The notes under the pieces: generated by a model
What the model was told of the DNA's origin: nothing
The model's database searches: none
The model's input: the letters and a program-made list of their open reading frames with translations, nothing else
Position numbers and translations under genes: made by a program
Assembly: GCA_028551475.1 (NCBI GenBank)
Contig: CM052360.1
Span: forward strand, 14,124,501-14,188,500
Direction: 5' to 3'
DNA: 64,000 nt
From: Casuarina equisetifolia
Taxonomy: Eukaryota; Streptophyta; Magnoliopsida; Fagales; Casuarinaceae
Shown here: positions 1-10,776 of the stretch, piece after piece
Position numbering within the stretch: the stretch's first letter is position 1
How the letters are laid out: each line of letters starts with the position of its first letter

Positions 1-1886
1 ATGGGAACTTGAAACTATAGTAAAGTAATCAGACCACATCATCAAACGCCATAACCATCAGAATTTAGGCACGCCCATTTAATTTCAAAGATAGTGATTG
101 AGAAGATACCAGAAAGCGGAAAGCATCACCATGTTTTCTTTTACACTTTTTAACTATTTGCACTAGAGTAGAGAAAGAAAAATGCAAATGCTCCGTCTAA
201 TTAATTAATACCCACATCACAGGAATCTGATAAACTACATGCTGATAACAGCGGTTAGCATGCTTAACTTATGTATCAATTACTTATCTTACTTTAGAGC
301 ATATAAATAAAGCAGCAGACAAAACTTAAAAAGGATTTGAGACGACATACAATCTCTCTGACAAAAAGAATAAGAATTATCTCTCTTTCTCTTTTCTATT
401 GTGGGTATCCATTTGGGTTCTCTTATTTCAGATATCTCAAAAACCTGCGGGCGCGATCTAATATTCCCAACTCAGCACCAGCTACAATCACATCCCATTA
501 CACAACATACACACATTACGCTCTTCTCTTTGCTGTAACATATGAACGGTTTCATGTTAAAATTTGTAATGGAACCTAAGAATATTACTTAATTCGACTC
601 TAAACTGTACACTGTTTGGTACATAATAATTGCTGCCAGACACAAAATCATTTAACAAATCACTCAACATTCCCGAGACATTTTTTAATCCACATGCATT
701 AACTTCCAGACATGGTAATTTCCCTGCTGAAAACTAAAGAAGGGGGCTAGGAATCATTACATATATTCTTTATCAATGTATTACCATTGAACAAAAGACT
801 TTTTCATTCCACTTAAATGGACAGAAATCTTTAGCTAGAATAGGCAAGAGTGATTCACTATTAGCATGATTTGAGTCACATTCACAAAGTTTGGATATAA
901 TTAATTTATCTAATCCAAATGGACTCTATAACCATGATTGCATGTGCTTAAACGCATAAAATCTTGATTAAGCATACATGCGTCAAGCTGAAACACAACG
1001 GAAAACGAAAAGAGATCACTTTCGTATCATTGGAGATTGATGTTGGGAGAAAGAGCATTTGAAGTGCAGCAAAGATGTACCTTTCCTAGAAGGTTAACAG
1101 AAGCTTAACCTTCAATAGGATTCTCTGTTAAGGTTGGTAATGAGGAAAGAAACGTTAAATGTAAGCTCTAGTCAACAACTAACACTGGAGATGTACTCTT
1201 CTCCCATCACCAGTAGCTGAAACGTCAAAATCAAAATCTCATTCAAAAAAGTTGTCCTCTATTAGGCTTCACATTTCTCCGAGTGGCACAGACAAAAGCC
1301 AGAGAGATAAAGAAAGACTGAAAGGAAACAAGATGAGTCGTAAATGCGATAAGACCAAGCCCCATGTAAGCAACAAACTGAAAAGGCAAAAGGTCCAAAC
1401 CCTGTTGCTAGTTTTCTTAAATAGACAACGAAGAAGAAGCACTTCCCATGTACCAAGAAAGCATTTCCAGGTCAAAATCGCCAGAAAGACCAGCGGAGTT
1501 GGAAACAGTCACTAATCTAAGCAGCGGGTCTCTATCATCTCTAGGGTTTTTGTTTGTTTGTTTGTGTAGTATCCAAACTTTTGACTATTTTTCCGCGAGT
1601 ATAGTCGATCTTCTTGACAAGTGGGCTCTTAGCAGAAACGCAAAAATGATAGGAACGAGGGCTAGGAAACCATTAGTTGTTGCTTCTTATGAGTTTGCTA
1701 TGCTAAAGTGAACCAAGATCGATGCTATCGTGCGCCACGAGCAACACCCGACACGTCTGCTCGTCTGATAATATTAGCGAAAAGTAATGAAAAATTTAGA
1801 GGTGCTAGCTAGTGTTTTGTGAATAAGTGGAGCATGTAATGCAGTATATGCGTTGCAAGAATCACTCAAATCTTCAAAATCCCATA

Positions 1887-1934
<48 letters not shown>

Positions 1935-1955
1935 GAAATGCTTCTAATGAGGCAC
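1..1955 (-). other. Remainder of KNOX intron 3 (no exon seen)
   Basis: I looked on the minus strand for the ELK motif and the homeodomain helix 3 (WFINQRKR) and found neither. The short open frames here resemble nothing I know and are AT-rich. The long intron before the ELK exon is typical of class I KNOX genes. Confidence 0.6.
1895..1927 (-). repeat. (GA/CT)n tract in KNOX intron 3
   Basis: About 33 bp of AG repeats on the plus strand. On the KNOX sense strand it is a CT tract that starts about 28 nt after the 5' splice site of exon 3. Such repeats are binding sites for plant BBR/BPC GAGA-binding factors, which are known to act on KNOX genes. Confidence 0.95.
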
Positions 1956-2163
1956 CTGCGCAAAGATTGCTGAGCTGCGTTTCGATCTTGTTTAAGAAAG
2001 TAGTTGCCTCATCAAAGGGCCTCGAGAGATCGGATTTGTACCTCACCAGCATGAGGCAGTAGGTTTCCTTTACACATAGAAAGAACGAAAGGAAACTTAG
2101 GAAGCAATTTGAGAAGAAGGTTTATATATAGTAAGGGGAAGAGAGAGATAGGGAGAGAGTGCG

Positions 2164-2200
<37 letters not shown>

Positions 2201-3282
2201 AGGGGGGGACCATGAACTCGTCGAGCTCGGGATCGACTCCTAGACACGTGGAGACAACGTCGTGCTTACTAAGGTCGTTTTCTTGCTGAATTTCATCAAG
2301 CAAACTTGCTATCTCCGGAGGCGCCCCAACCTGCACGAAGAAAACCGTTTCCATACATAAGTTGTAGCTTTGCTCACAAAAGGTAATCGGTTCTTAGTAC
2401 GAGCTCAGAACCTTTTCCCCAGAGAAATTGCAGGAAAATTAAGCTACTCCAAAAGACGAAGCAAAGAGACTTTTTTTTATTTTTCTTCTTTTCCAAATCT
2501 TCCTACTCTTTTCCAAAAACATATGTTTTGCTCGGATCTTCAGAACCAAAACGAAAGAAGACCAAAACAAAACATTATGAGATTCAACACGAAGCAAATT
2601 GGAAAGAAATGGGAGGGCTTCGTGAAAGCCATAATAATCCCGGTAGTATAGTGTAACACTCTCACTGGGTAGGTTTTGAAATTAAAAGCTGCAACTACTA
2701 GCAGCTCGAAATTCCACCACTCCCAGCTGTAGTGTAGCACTTGACCCATACCGACACTAGTAATTATCATCACAGTTTCAGAAGCCCAAAAGCACATGTT
2801 GCGCTACAGAAGCAAAACAATTTTAGAGTAGCTTTGCGAGAAAAAAAAAAAAAAAGGCAAAGAAAAACTTAGAAAATCAATGGAGCACGTCCTTTGCAAG
2901 ACTTTGGAGCTAAAATGGCCGCCGGGTCTTGCACCAGGAAGGACGAGAGGTCATTCACCTTTTGGCAATCGATGTAAGCTTGAAGCAAACGAGGATAGCA
3001 AGGATGGGAGGCGATTTTGGCTTTGATCACGCTCGACATATCCTCCTCGCGATGAATTTCGGGCGTGAAGGAGGCGGCTTCCGATACAGCCGAGGCCGCC
3101 GAGAGCATCTCGTCGGGTCCAAATAGAGGAATCCGATTTTGATCGCGAAGGGCGCCAGCTGAAGAGAGCAAACCCTGATAGTAATCCGCCGCGGGTAGGA
3201 TCAGATTGTCCGGGGACATCAGCACCTTGTAGTTGTCCGAGTACTCCGCCTCCGGGTTCAGCCCATACATTTCATCCATCAT
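1956..3282 (-). CDS. KNAT6: Class I KNOX homeobox protein, KNAT6/KNAT2 type (partial, first three exons)
   Basis: Exons at 2959-3282, 2211-2330 and 1956-2067, joined by GT-AG introns; phases are 0, 0 and 1. Start chosen at the first ATG of ATG-ATG at 3282. Exon 1 encodes a short N-terminus and the KNOX1 start (IKAKIASHPCYPRLLQAYID); exon 2 gives VGAPPEIASLLDEIQ through PELDEFM; exon 3 gives the KNOX2 core (ETYCLMLVRYKSD, FLNKIETQLSNLC). Class I KNOX proteins are nuclear TALE transcription factors that keep meristem cells undifferentiated and dimerise with BELL proteins through these MEINOX domains. The exon pattern and sequence fit KNAT2/KNAT6 better than STM, from memory. The ELK and homeodomain exons are not in the window: intron 3 runs off the left edge. 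Confident in the family; KNAT6 versus KNAT2 is inferred, partly from an F-box/kelch gene in the same window. Confidence 0.93.
2167..2196 (-). repeat. (GA/CT)n tract in KNOX intron 2
   Basis: About 30 bp of GA dinucleotides, preceded at 2140-2160 by a degenerate GA-rich stretch. On the sense strand it starts about 14 nt after the donor of exon 2, the same placement as the tract in intron 3. Confidence 0.95.
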
Positions 3283-3447
3283 GGGACCTGCTAATCCTTA
3301 TCCTTCCGAGTAAAAGAGAAATAACAGGAAGCAGTAGCAGATTATTAGCGTGATGTTTCAGAGCCTAATATAGAGAAGAAGTGGGGGGGGTTTGTGAAGA
3401 GAGAACAAGGTGTTTGTGAATTTCCGAAGTTAGGAAACTGATTTAAT

Positions 3448-3455
3448 CTTTTATA
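3448..3455 (-). promoter_or_regulatory. Probable TATA box of the KNOX gene
   Basis: TATAAAAG on the minus strand, about 166 bp upstream of the ATG at 3282. This would give a 5' UTR of about 135 nt if transcription starts about 30 bp downstream. Prediction from sequence only. Confidence 0.5.
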
Positions 3456-4129
3456 CAATTTTGACAGGAAGAATGGATTTGCTGGAATTGAAGTAGCAGA
3501 AGCGACTGCAGGTGTTCTTGGGCAGTGTGCTTTTTTGGCAAGAAACGAGCAAAAGATGCTGAGAGAGCTGGAGGATGAAGCTCGATGAGGGTCCTTTTGC
3601 TTCGGTACCTATTTTTCTATGCTTTTCTTATTAATTAATTAATTAATTAATTATATATATTTATATATTTATATTTCGCTTGTCATGTTCTATTTCCTTT
3701 TTGCACTATTTACTGCCCCTGCCATTAAAAGAAAATAAAAGAAATAACAATCCAGGCGATGTAGGGGCAGGACACGGGCGACCACGGCCTTTTCTTGCCT
3801 TACAAATACTAAACAACCAAACCCCCCCCCCCCCCCCCCCTCCCTCAATTCCACAAATAGAAAGGTTTGAACACAAGATAAATACTGAAAAGGAAATTCA
3901 ATTTTCCTTCGCCTATAATAATAAAAGGTCCTTAACGGTCATTTCATCTACTCTGAGTTTGGACCTGGGACACAACTAGTGGGATCATCCGTGCTTTGTA
4001 CAGAGATTACGACATATTCGTATTCTCGATTCTTACTTCACACGTACCAGGTTTTTTCTATTTGTGTGTTAAATCAAAGTATCTAATACGTATAAATCTT
4101 TCTCTAAAAAGAGGTGATCAATCTCTTTT

Positions 4130-4490
4130 TTTTTTTGGCTGCGATACCTTTCACGGCCTTACTTTACTCGTTAGGCAATTCCGTCGAGGGGGTTAAGGTA
4201 AGGACTTTGAGGAATTCTAGCCTGCCATTCACGCAGAAACGGCACTTCCAATGGGGAAGAGCACGACTAATTCTACGAGCCAGTCTAGATCTCCGACGCC
4301 TGGGAAAAACTATCTTAAAGGGCCCCCTCCTCTCTTCCTAACCGAGGGGCAAACTTCTCTTTTGGGCTTAGAAACAACCAGCCCCTCCTGATCCGGACAA
4401 TTCTGCAGCATCAACTCGCTTTCGCTTCCTTGCCGGCAAATGCCAAGGAGAAGAGAGCTAGAATGGGCGGAGGGGGAATGCATCTATTCT
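4130..4490. other. GC-richer block, possible organellar (mitochondrial) insertion
   Basis: This block is clearly less AT-rich than the DNA on both sides and has no simple repeats. Its style (runs such as GGGCGGAGGGGGAATG and CAAATGCCAAGGAGAAG) reminds me of plant mitochondrial intergenic DNA. I cannot assign it to a mitochondrial gene, so the call rests on composition. It could instead be an old transposon fragment. Confidence 0.3.
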
Positions 4491-5023
4491 GTGTTCGAAT
4501 ATTTACTATTACGTGTAAAAACGGAAAATATGATCTCTTGTAGTGAATTCTGAATAAAGGAAATACTTATCAAATTATTGAGTTAACTTTCTAACATAAT
4601 ATCATAATTTTAAGTTAAATCTACTCTATCATACGTGACTTTAAATCTAATATCACGAAGTATGCAAGAGAGCATATGTACAAAAAAAAAAAGCTTCATA
4701 TTAGAAGTTTGATCCCTTATAATAAAACTTAAATAAAATAAATATCTCATTAACTCTTAAGTTAACTCTTAAATCAAATTCTTAGGCCTTCTAACAACCA
4801 TTATTTTTATTTATTGTAAAATTTAATATAGCTAAACAAATTAAGGTTTTTATAAATTAATTTGTTTAAAAAATAATAAACTTTTTAATGTTCACATCAA
4901 TATAATTCTAATATGGCTTACAGCTTACTTGTGAGACCTTTCCTACAATACAATTCATAAAGCTTATAACTTTACAAGAGAATATTGAAATATTTTATAT
5001 TAATTATTTTATTATAAGTTAAC

Positions 5024-5226
5024 CTACCTTGGTAGTTGGTAGCCAAGGTAGCATGGGATGTTTACGTTGCAAGCTTTGGTTACAAACTAATAAAAGGAGT
5101 AGCTAAACTAGAAACTCTCACTCTCCTCCTTGATGTAAGAAAAGGCGTATATTGTGATATTAGACTTTCTCTTATGTCACGGAGGAGAGTGAGAGATTTT
5201 TTTCATATACAAAATTTGGCTACTCC
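5024..5226. repeat. Imperfect foldback (inverted-repeat) element, MITE-like
   Basis: A 15-bp perfect inverted pair lies at 5115-5129 and 5181-5195 (CTCTCACTCTCCTCC and its complement). The pairing continues imperfectly inward (TGATGTAAGA with TCTTATGTCA) and outward to GGAGTAGCTAAA at 5096-5107 against TTTGGCTACTCC at 5215-5226. A separate 9-bp hairpin (CTACCTTGG / CCAAGGTAG) lies at 5024-5051. The total foldback is about 130 bp with a loop of about 25 nt. It could be a decayed MITE or a young microRNA-like precursor. Confidence 0.6.
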
Positions 5227-6912
5227 TCTTAGTGGATTAACCTTATGAGCTAGAATGCAAGATTGTGACATTTTGGTCCTAAGTTCAAAATTCCACAACT
5301 TTAAATCCCCTTTTACCCAATAGGCTTTCCAACACTTCCTTAAATCACATTATATAAAATTTCTATGGTCTATGGGTGTAAATAATATAGTTGAAAATGT
5401 CTATCTACTTAAAATTAATTAATTATTTAAATGCAACTTCTAATTAGAAGTGTAATCTTGATAGCTTTCCTTAATTGACCTATATTTTTTATATGTTTCA
5501 ATTTGAAAGCAAGTCACATTTGTTTTTTTAATGTACTTGAAATAGACAAATTTGATGAAATATCTTTGCCTAACAATGCCTTCATAGGCACGTTAAGAAT
5601 TAAAAATTTAACTACAATAGATAATTAAAGTAATTAAAAAAATAATTTAGTTGTAAAACTTTTTAAACTTTCTTTCTGATTATATATTTATTACATATAT
5701 TTTAAATGAAATTGTAGATATTTTCAAAATAAAGTTATTGAAATACTAATTTTATTAACTAAAATTAAGATGGTGATATGTGAGAAAGCATCCCTATTTA
5801 TAAATATTAAACTCTCTTAAATGAATATCTTATTATATTATAGTTAGAAGATTTCAAGTTTAATTTTTTTTAAATAAACTATAATGTTTTGGTATCTTCC
5901 TAAACTTTTGTATTATCTTTTCATTAAATAAATAAATGCAACTTCTAAAATTCATGGGTGAAAATAGAATTTCTTGTAGTCCTCGATGGAAGACTTTCGT
6001 ATCCATCCAAAATCTTCTGTGGCACATTTTCTAAGAAGAACTATATTGGAAATTTCTCTACTTTGCTGAATGATTTGATTTGGGGCTATTACTGTGTCCA
6101 CAAACAAATGTGCGATTATTCTTCCCAAGCGACAACGAAAGGAGTAGTCAGGTGAACTTCCAAAAGCTCATCCTCGACAATATTTTGGTGGTTCAGATCA
6201 AAAGTGAATATTAAGCAAGCCTACCTTATTAAATTGAATATGAAGAATAATTTCAGCTCCAATGAACAACCAAGGTGTGGAAAACGTTGACTTTTACTGC
6301 AGCAATTGCTGATTTACAATGAGTGTCCCTGCTTTATTACGACGGACGGTGTATGCTAAAGAGTAACCTAAATGTTAAAGAGATGCAGTATGGAGATAAA
6401 CTACATATATGTGTCAACTTATTATCACGGGAGAAGAACCAAAGTAGATAATTAAGCATAAAAGAATGATGCCGAGAGAACTAAATAAGCAAATTAATCA
6501 TCTACCAACTTTTTTAAGGACTTGACAGCGGAAGTACGGATTTCGCCTTCAATCCCATCGCCTCAACATAAGACGCAGCAAAGAATTATTCTTTACCAAC
6601 GGGAGAATAACGATGACGTTTAATGGTCCATGTTCACTTTAATCGAGAAAGCATTTTTTATGTTTTTTATACCTCTACCTCAGCTTACAATAAAAGGCAA
6701 AAAAGGGATAAAATTATGACTAAGCTAGAGTTAAATATAGGCCTTGGGAAACAAAAAGAATCTTATTCCTTTTTGTACCACACTACTTTCAAATATATTA
6801 ATTTCCACGTGTCAGTATAATAATATTCAAGCAGAAATGATGTTTAAACAACTATTGTATGTGTATGTGTATGCCACTATAACTTATTAGACGAAGAGGG
6901 AGAAGTACCTAC
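5227..6912. other. AT-rich intergenic DNA
   Basis: Very AT-rich, with no open frame I can relate to a protein. A short minus-strand stretch near 6500-6565 reads like coding sequence (IEGEIRTSAVKSLKK) but has no convincing exon borders. Confidence 0.55.
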
Positions 6913-7029
6913 CAATGTTTAAGCGTTGCAAGCATGCAAGACTTCGAAGAAAATCTTCCATTCAGTTTGCGTTGCACCACATCACACTTGTTCTTGAATT
7001 CATCCCTTGCTTCAATAGCATGGTACTCT
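6913..7029 (-). pseudogene. Orphan exon-like segment, family unknown
   Basis: On the minus strand a poly-T tract and GGCAG acceptor precede 117 bp that are open in one frame and end at a good donor (TTG followed by GTAGGTAC). The peptide is hydrophilic and helix-like (EYHAIEARDEFKNKCDVVQ is its core). I do not recognise the family. No flanking exon can be placed with confidence; the nearest candidate upstream is the segment at 10429-10751. It may be an exon of a real gene with long introns, or a relic of a lost one. Confidence 0.35.
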
Positions 7030-10000
7030 CTGCCAATAACATTAAAAGAAAAAAAAAAAAAAGTCATTGACAATGTTTGTTGCTGAATTCCATTAAGATT
7101 GTTTCGTTTGAGGATTTAAAGGAATTTTAAAATAAATTAAAAAGGGTCATAAAGGATATCCATTAATTGGTTTGTTCTTCAATGCCTCATTTATTAGCTC
7201 TCCCTTTCTCATTTTGTTTTTTAATAGGCATGTATTCAATTCACACATGAATGTCAAACCTAAGACCAAAATTCTAATCTCTACTAGCTTACCACCAAGT
7301 TAGCAGCTTGTTAATTATTCCTTTCTCATTCCCTTGTTAAGTTTCACTTTTCTTTACTTTAATGTTCTTCTGTTATCAAATTTTTTGTAAATTGTGTAAA
7401 GTAACACTAAATATCCAAATTACATTTTTGAAATATAAAATAATTTGAATTGAGAAAAAAAATCATATAAAAAATGAAGGGAAAACTTTGGATCATATGT
7501 TTGATATGCTTCAAACAATATATTTTAGAAAAAACTTGTGTGTGAAAGTCTTTTGTGTCTCTAGAAAGAAAATTATAATGACATTAACCATTAAAATAGA
7601 AAATGGATGGTTTATTAAGATTCTTCTTTTAAAGCATTGTGAGACTTTTTAAATTATTAATAAAAGAGATTAAACAACACATTAAAAATGTCAATGATTG
7701 AGTTTTTAAGCATGGTATAATCAAATGATTTTTTGTTAGCTATGGTTATCAAAATGTGAGAAAGGGAAAGCAACATATATATTCTTATTTCTTAATGTAC
7801 GTTTCCACGACAGTGTTTCATGTGTTAAGTGTTTTTTCTATATGAATAAACAACTATTTTTGGAATAGTTCTAAACCTCTTGGGCTACTCCTTCCTTGAT
7901 GCATAATCAACAGCACTATTTTTTGGATACAAAACAAAATCTTATTGAATCAGCAATGTGATTTTTTAGTGGACAGTGTTTGAATTTTTAATTCTTAACT
8001 TCTACAAATTAAAGTGCTCCTTAGATATTATCAAATTTAGAATGACATCTCTTTATCTTTTTTTCATAATTTGTTAGTCATTATAGAGAGAATTATTTTC
8101 GTAATTAATCCATGAAACTATAAAAAAAAGGGAACAATATTAAGAATCTTGAGGAATAATTTAATGTATGTAAAAGTTTGGAGCAATAAGTGGGTCTTCT
8201 TTTCTCTCTATGTGCTTTTTGTGTTATAGTGCTCATTTAGCTTTAATAATTGAAAGAGTGGTATTACCTTAAAATAATTCAAAAACTACAAAAATAACTT
8301 TACTTACAAATAGGAAATCACACAAGAATACCTTCATAAGAATAACAATTTTCACTTTTAAAATAATTCTACCAACTATATTACACTTTTTTTTAATAAC
8401 TTACACACCCATACATGCACCTAGTATTAAACCATGAATTTATTGATTAATGCATCCCGTTAACTTACTACTAAACCAACAATCCTTGTGACCTAGTATA
8501 CATGATGAAGTTGTCATTTCTATGGCTACATAAGTCAGGGTAAACATGTATTTTCTAACATGGCTATATAAGGTTTTTTTTTTTTTTTTGGGGGGGGGGG
8601 GGGTGGGGGGGTTGGTTTGGTTCTCTTTTCTAGAAACACAAAAGAGTTGATAATTATTCTCTTTTGGAAGAAGAGAAGAATGTTCAAGAGGACATAAAAT
8701 CTTGTAAAATCCGTAGAGATAAAATTCCTAGCCTAATTTTGCAAGTCGAAACCCTGACGCCCCGTGTGAGAAAGATTACAAAACCTACATATATGCCTTT
8801 TAACGGTGGCCGACACGATTCCGTTTTCCCAATGGGTCCGACCGACCAAGTTGATCAACAGCAGATTCATTTATTAAAAGCCCTGAGTGCCTTATAGGCT
8901 GCTCGAAGGCCCCACCGTCTTCATCACCTTTAACGAGCTTGAAAATTATTTTTATCTCAGAAGTGGGACACGATGGCTTTGACCATGTAGAAGACCCCAA
9001 GAGTCCTCAAATCATAGTCGTGCAGGAGCACTTGTTATCATCAACGTGTTGGGAGCTTACACAGCCGTTGATCTGGTTGGATAGGTTAAATCTGGTGAGA
9101 GCAGAGCTAAACTATTTGTCGGACACCTTTCTAGCTGTTTTTGTATGAGATTGGGACAATTGCACGTGTAGGGTGGCATTGAAAATTTGTTCCCTATAAA
9201 GTTGTTACAAGAATGAGGTCAAGCATTACAAAAAAAAAAAAAAAAAAACCATTCGATTAACAATAATTACTTGCACAAGATTTTTAGTTAATTTTCTTAT
9301 TCAAAGCTAAAAAGATTTATGTTCGCAAATCTTTAATACTGGTACATTTGGTGCTATACAGCATGCAAAACTGTCATATATGGCAGCAAGAATAAAGTTA
9401 AAACTACAGAAGAATAGAAAAAGAAAATTTTGTTTACAAGAGTAAGGTTAAGAGGAATTTTATGAGATTTATTTTGGAATAAAGTGTCTTTTTTAAATCC
9501 CACCACTCAAGTGCTACTCCCTTCAAATTCCATTAAACCACGTGTTGTATAAAGATATTCAATCAAACATAAGAAGTTTCTCAATTACTTACTAATTTAA
9601 TTATAAACTAATAAGGTTTAGAATATATGACCCTAAGTTTAACATCCAAACGTATGAATATAGTCAATTGAAGATATATGAATTTAGGTTCACAGAAAAG
9701 TTTCATTTATAGAATAGGAATGAAACAATCAAAGCCAGATCTGATTGGGTATTTTTATGGGTCTTAAAATTCTCTATGCTCAATGACGAACCCAAAAATT
9801 TAGAAAAAATTTGGGAAACTTCCGAGGGGAAAAAGTTTTAGAAATAGAGATGAAATTGAAACTTCTGTTTTTCTACGGCTTTTTGTCTGTGGGACCGTGT
9901 CGGCACGTAAAGTATTGGTTGGGCTCCTGTTGAGAGTTGATTGATTGATTGATGGATGGATGGATTGACTGATCGACCGATCGTTTTGCGTTACTGTAAA

Positions 10001-10428
10001 CGCTGTAAAAAGCAGTAAAAACTTTCTTTTGGTAAAAACAAAATCCTCTGAACAAAAACAACCTACACCCATAGAGAAAAACTAGAAGATTTTTTTTTCC
10101 TTCTTTTTCCGATGATGGACACCGTTAGAATTCGAGTATCACCGGCGATTGAAATCTTGGGCCGTGTGTACAATGACACTTTTGATTTGTGTTTTTCCCA
10201 TCGGCCGGTGAGGTTTATCTTGTTATACGTGAAGATAAAAAAATAAAAAATAAAATAAAAAAATAAAAAAAAAAATTCATATGTTTTCTACCAAAACGCT
10301 GTTCTACTAAGAAGCACAATCTTCCAAACGGGCTATGCAAACCCGGACATGCATTTGATGTCAGCCAACGTATCATTGAAGTGAATGAATGAATGAAACA
10401 GCAGAGAACGAATCAACTGCGAACGTAC
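7030..10428. other. AT-rich DNA with homopolymer runs
   Basis: Contains a T16 run followed by G14 and G7 at 8574-8611, TTGA/TGGA repeats at about 9937-9965 and an A/T-rich AAAATAA tract at 10236-10276. The stretch 8660-9150 is less AT-rich and weakly protein-like in broken frames, perhaps an old transposon fragment; no motif supports a family. Confidence 0.5.
8574..8611. repeat. Poly-T / poly-G tract
   Basis: T16, then G14, a single T and G7. The guanine runs could form a G-quadruplex on the plus strand. The run lengths may be affected by sequencing error. Confidence 0.85.
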
Positions 10429-10751
10429 CTGTAAAGCTTGGATGCCCTGGGGAAGGAGCTTCTCTTGATAATCTGGCTTCCGAGCTTAAGTTGACCTCGG
10501 GACAGAGCCGGACGGTCGAATCCGAAAATACCGTCTGGGGCTTAACACTAAGTTAGACGGGAGAGCAGGGCAGGCTTGGAAGTAGAGAAAGAGCTGGTTT
10601 TTGCAAGTAGGGGAACAAGGCTGTTTTAGGGCTAAAGAGCTTTGAAAATTTTGATTCTCCACATGTGGGTTTGCAGAGTATGAAAAGTTGGAGGAATTTG
10701 ATTGCAAAAGGAAGTGTCTCGATGAGAAGCGAGTGAAATAAAAAGAAGCAT
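10429..10751 (-). pseudogene. Possible first exon of an unknown gene, or relic
   Basis: The minus strand shows a TATA-like AATATAAAAGG at about 10783-10793, then DNA rich in Ser, Asn and Phe codons that resembles an organelle-targeting leader in one frame. It ends at an excellent donor (CTTTACAG, then GTACGT) at 10429. The leader-like frame hits a TAA at 10486 (the frame beyond reads ARKPDYQEKLLPQGIQALQ), and the only ATG nearby (10751) opens a 34-codon frame. I cannot build an intact protein, so this is either a broken gene or a non-coding first exon. Confidence 0.25.
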
Positions 10752-10776
10752 GGCAATATGGTAGCTTTCCGAGCAC

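Larger units (their letters stand above)
3283..5023. other. KNOX upstream region and intergenic DNA
   Basis: Holds the KNOX promoter, a TTAA repeat at 3629-3652 running into TA-rich DNA, a run of 19 C at 3822-3840, and a composition change at about 4130-4490 (separate entry). No credible coding region seen. Confidence 0.7.
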
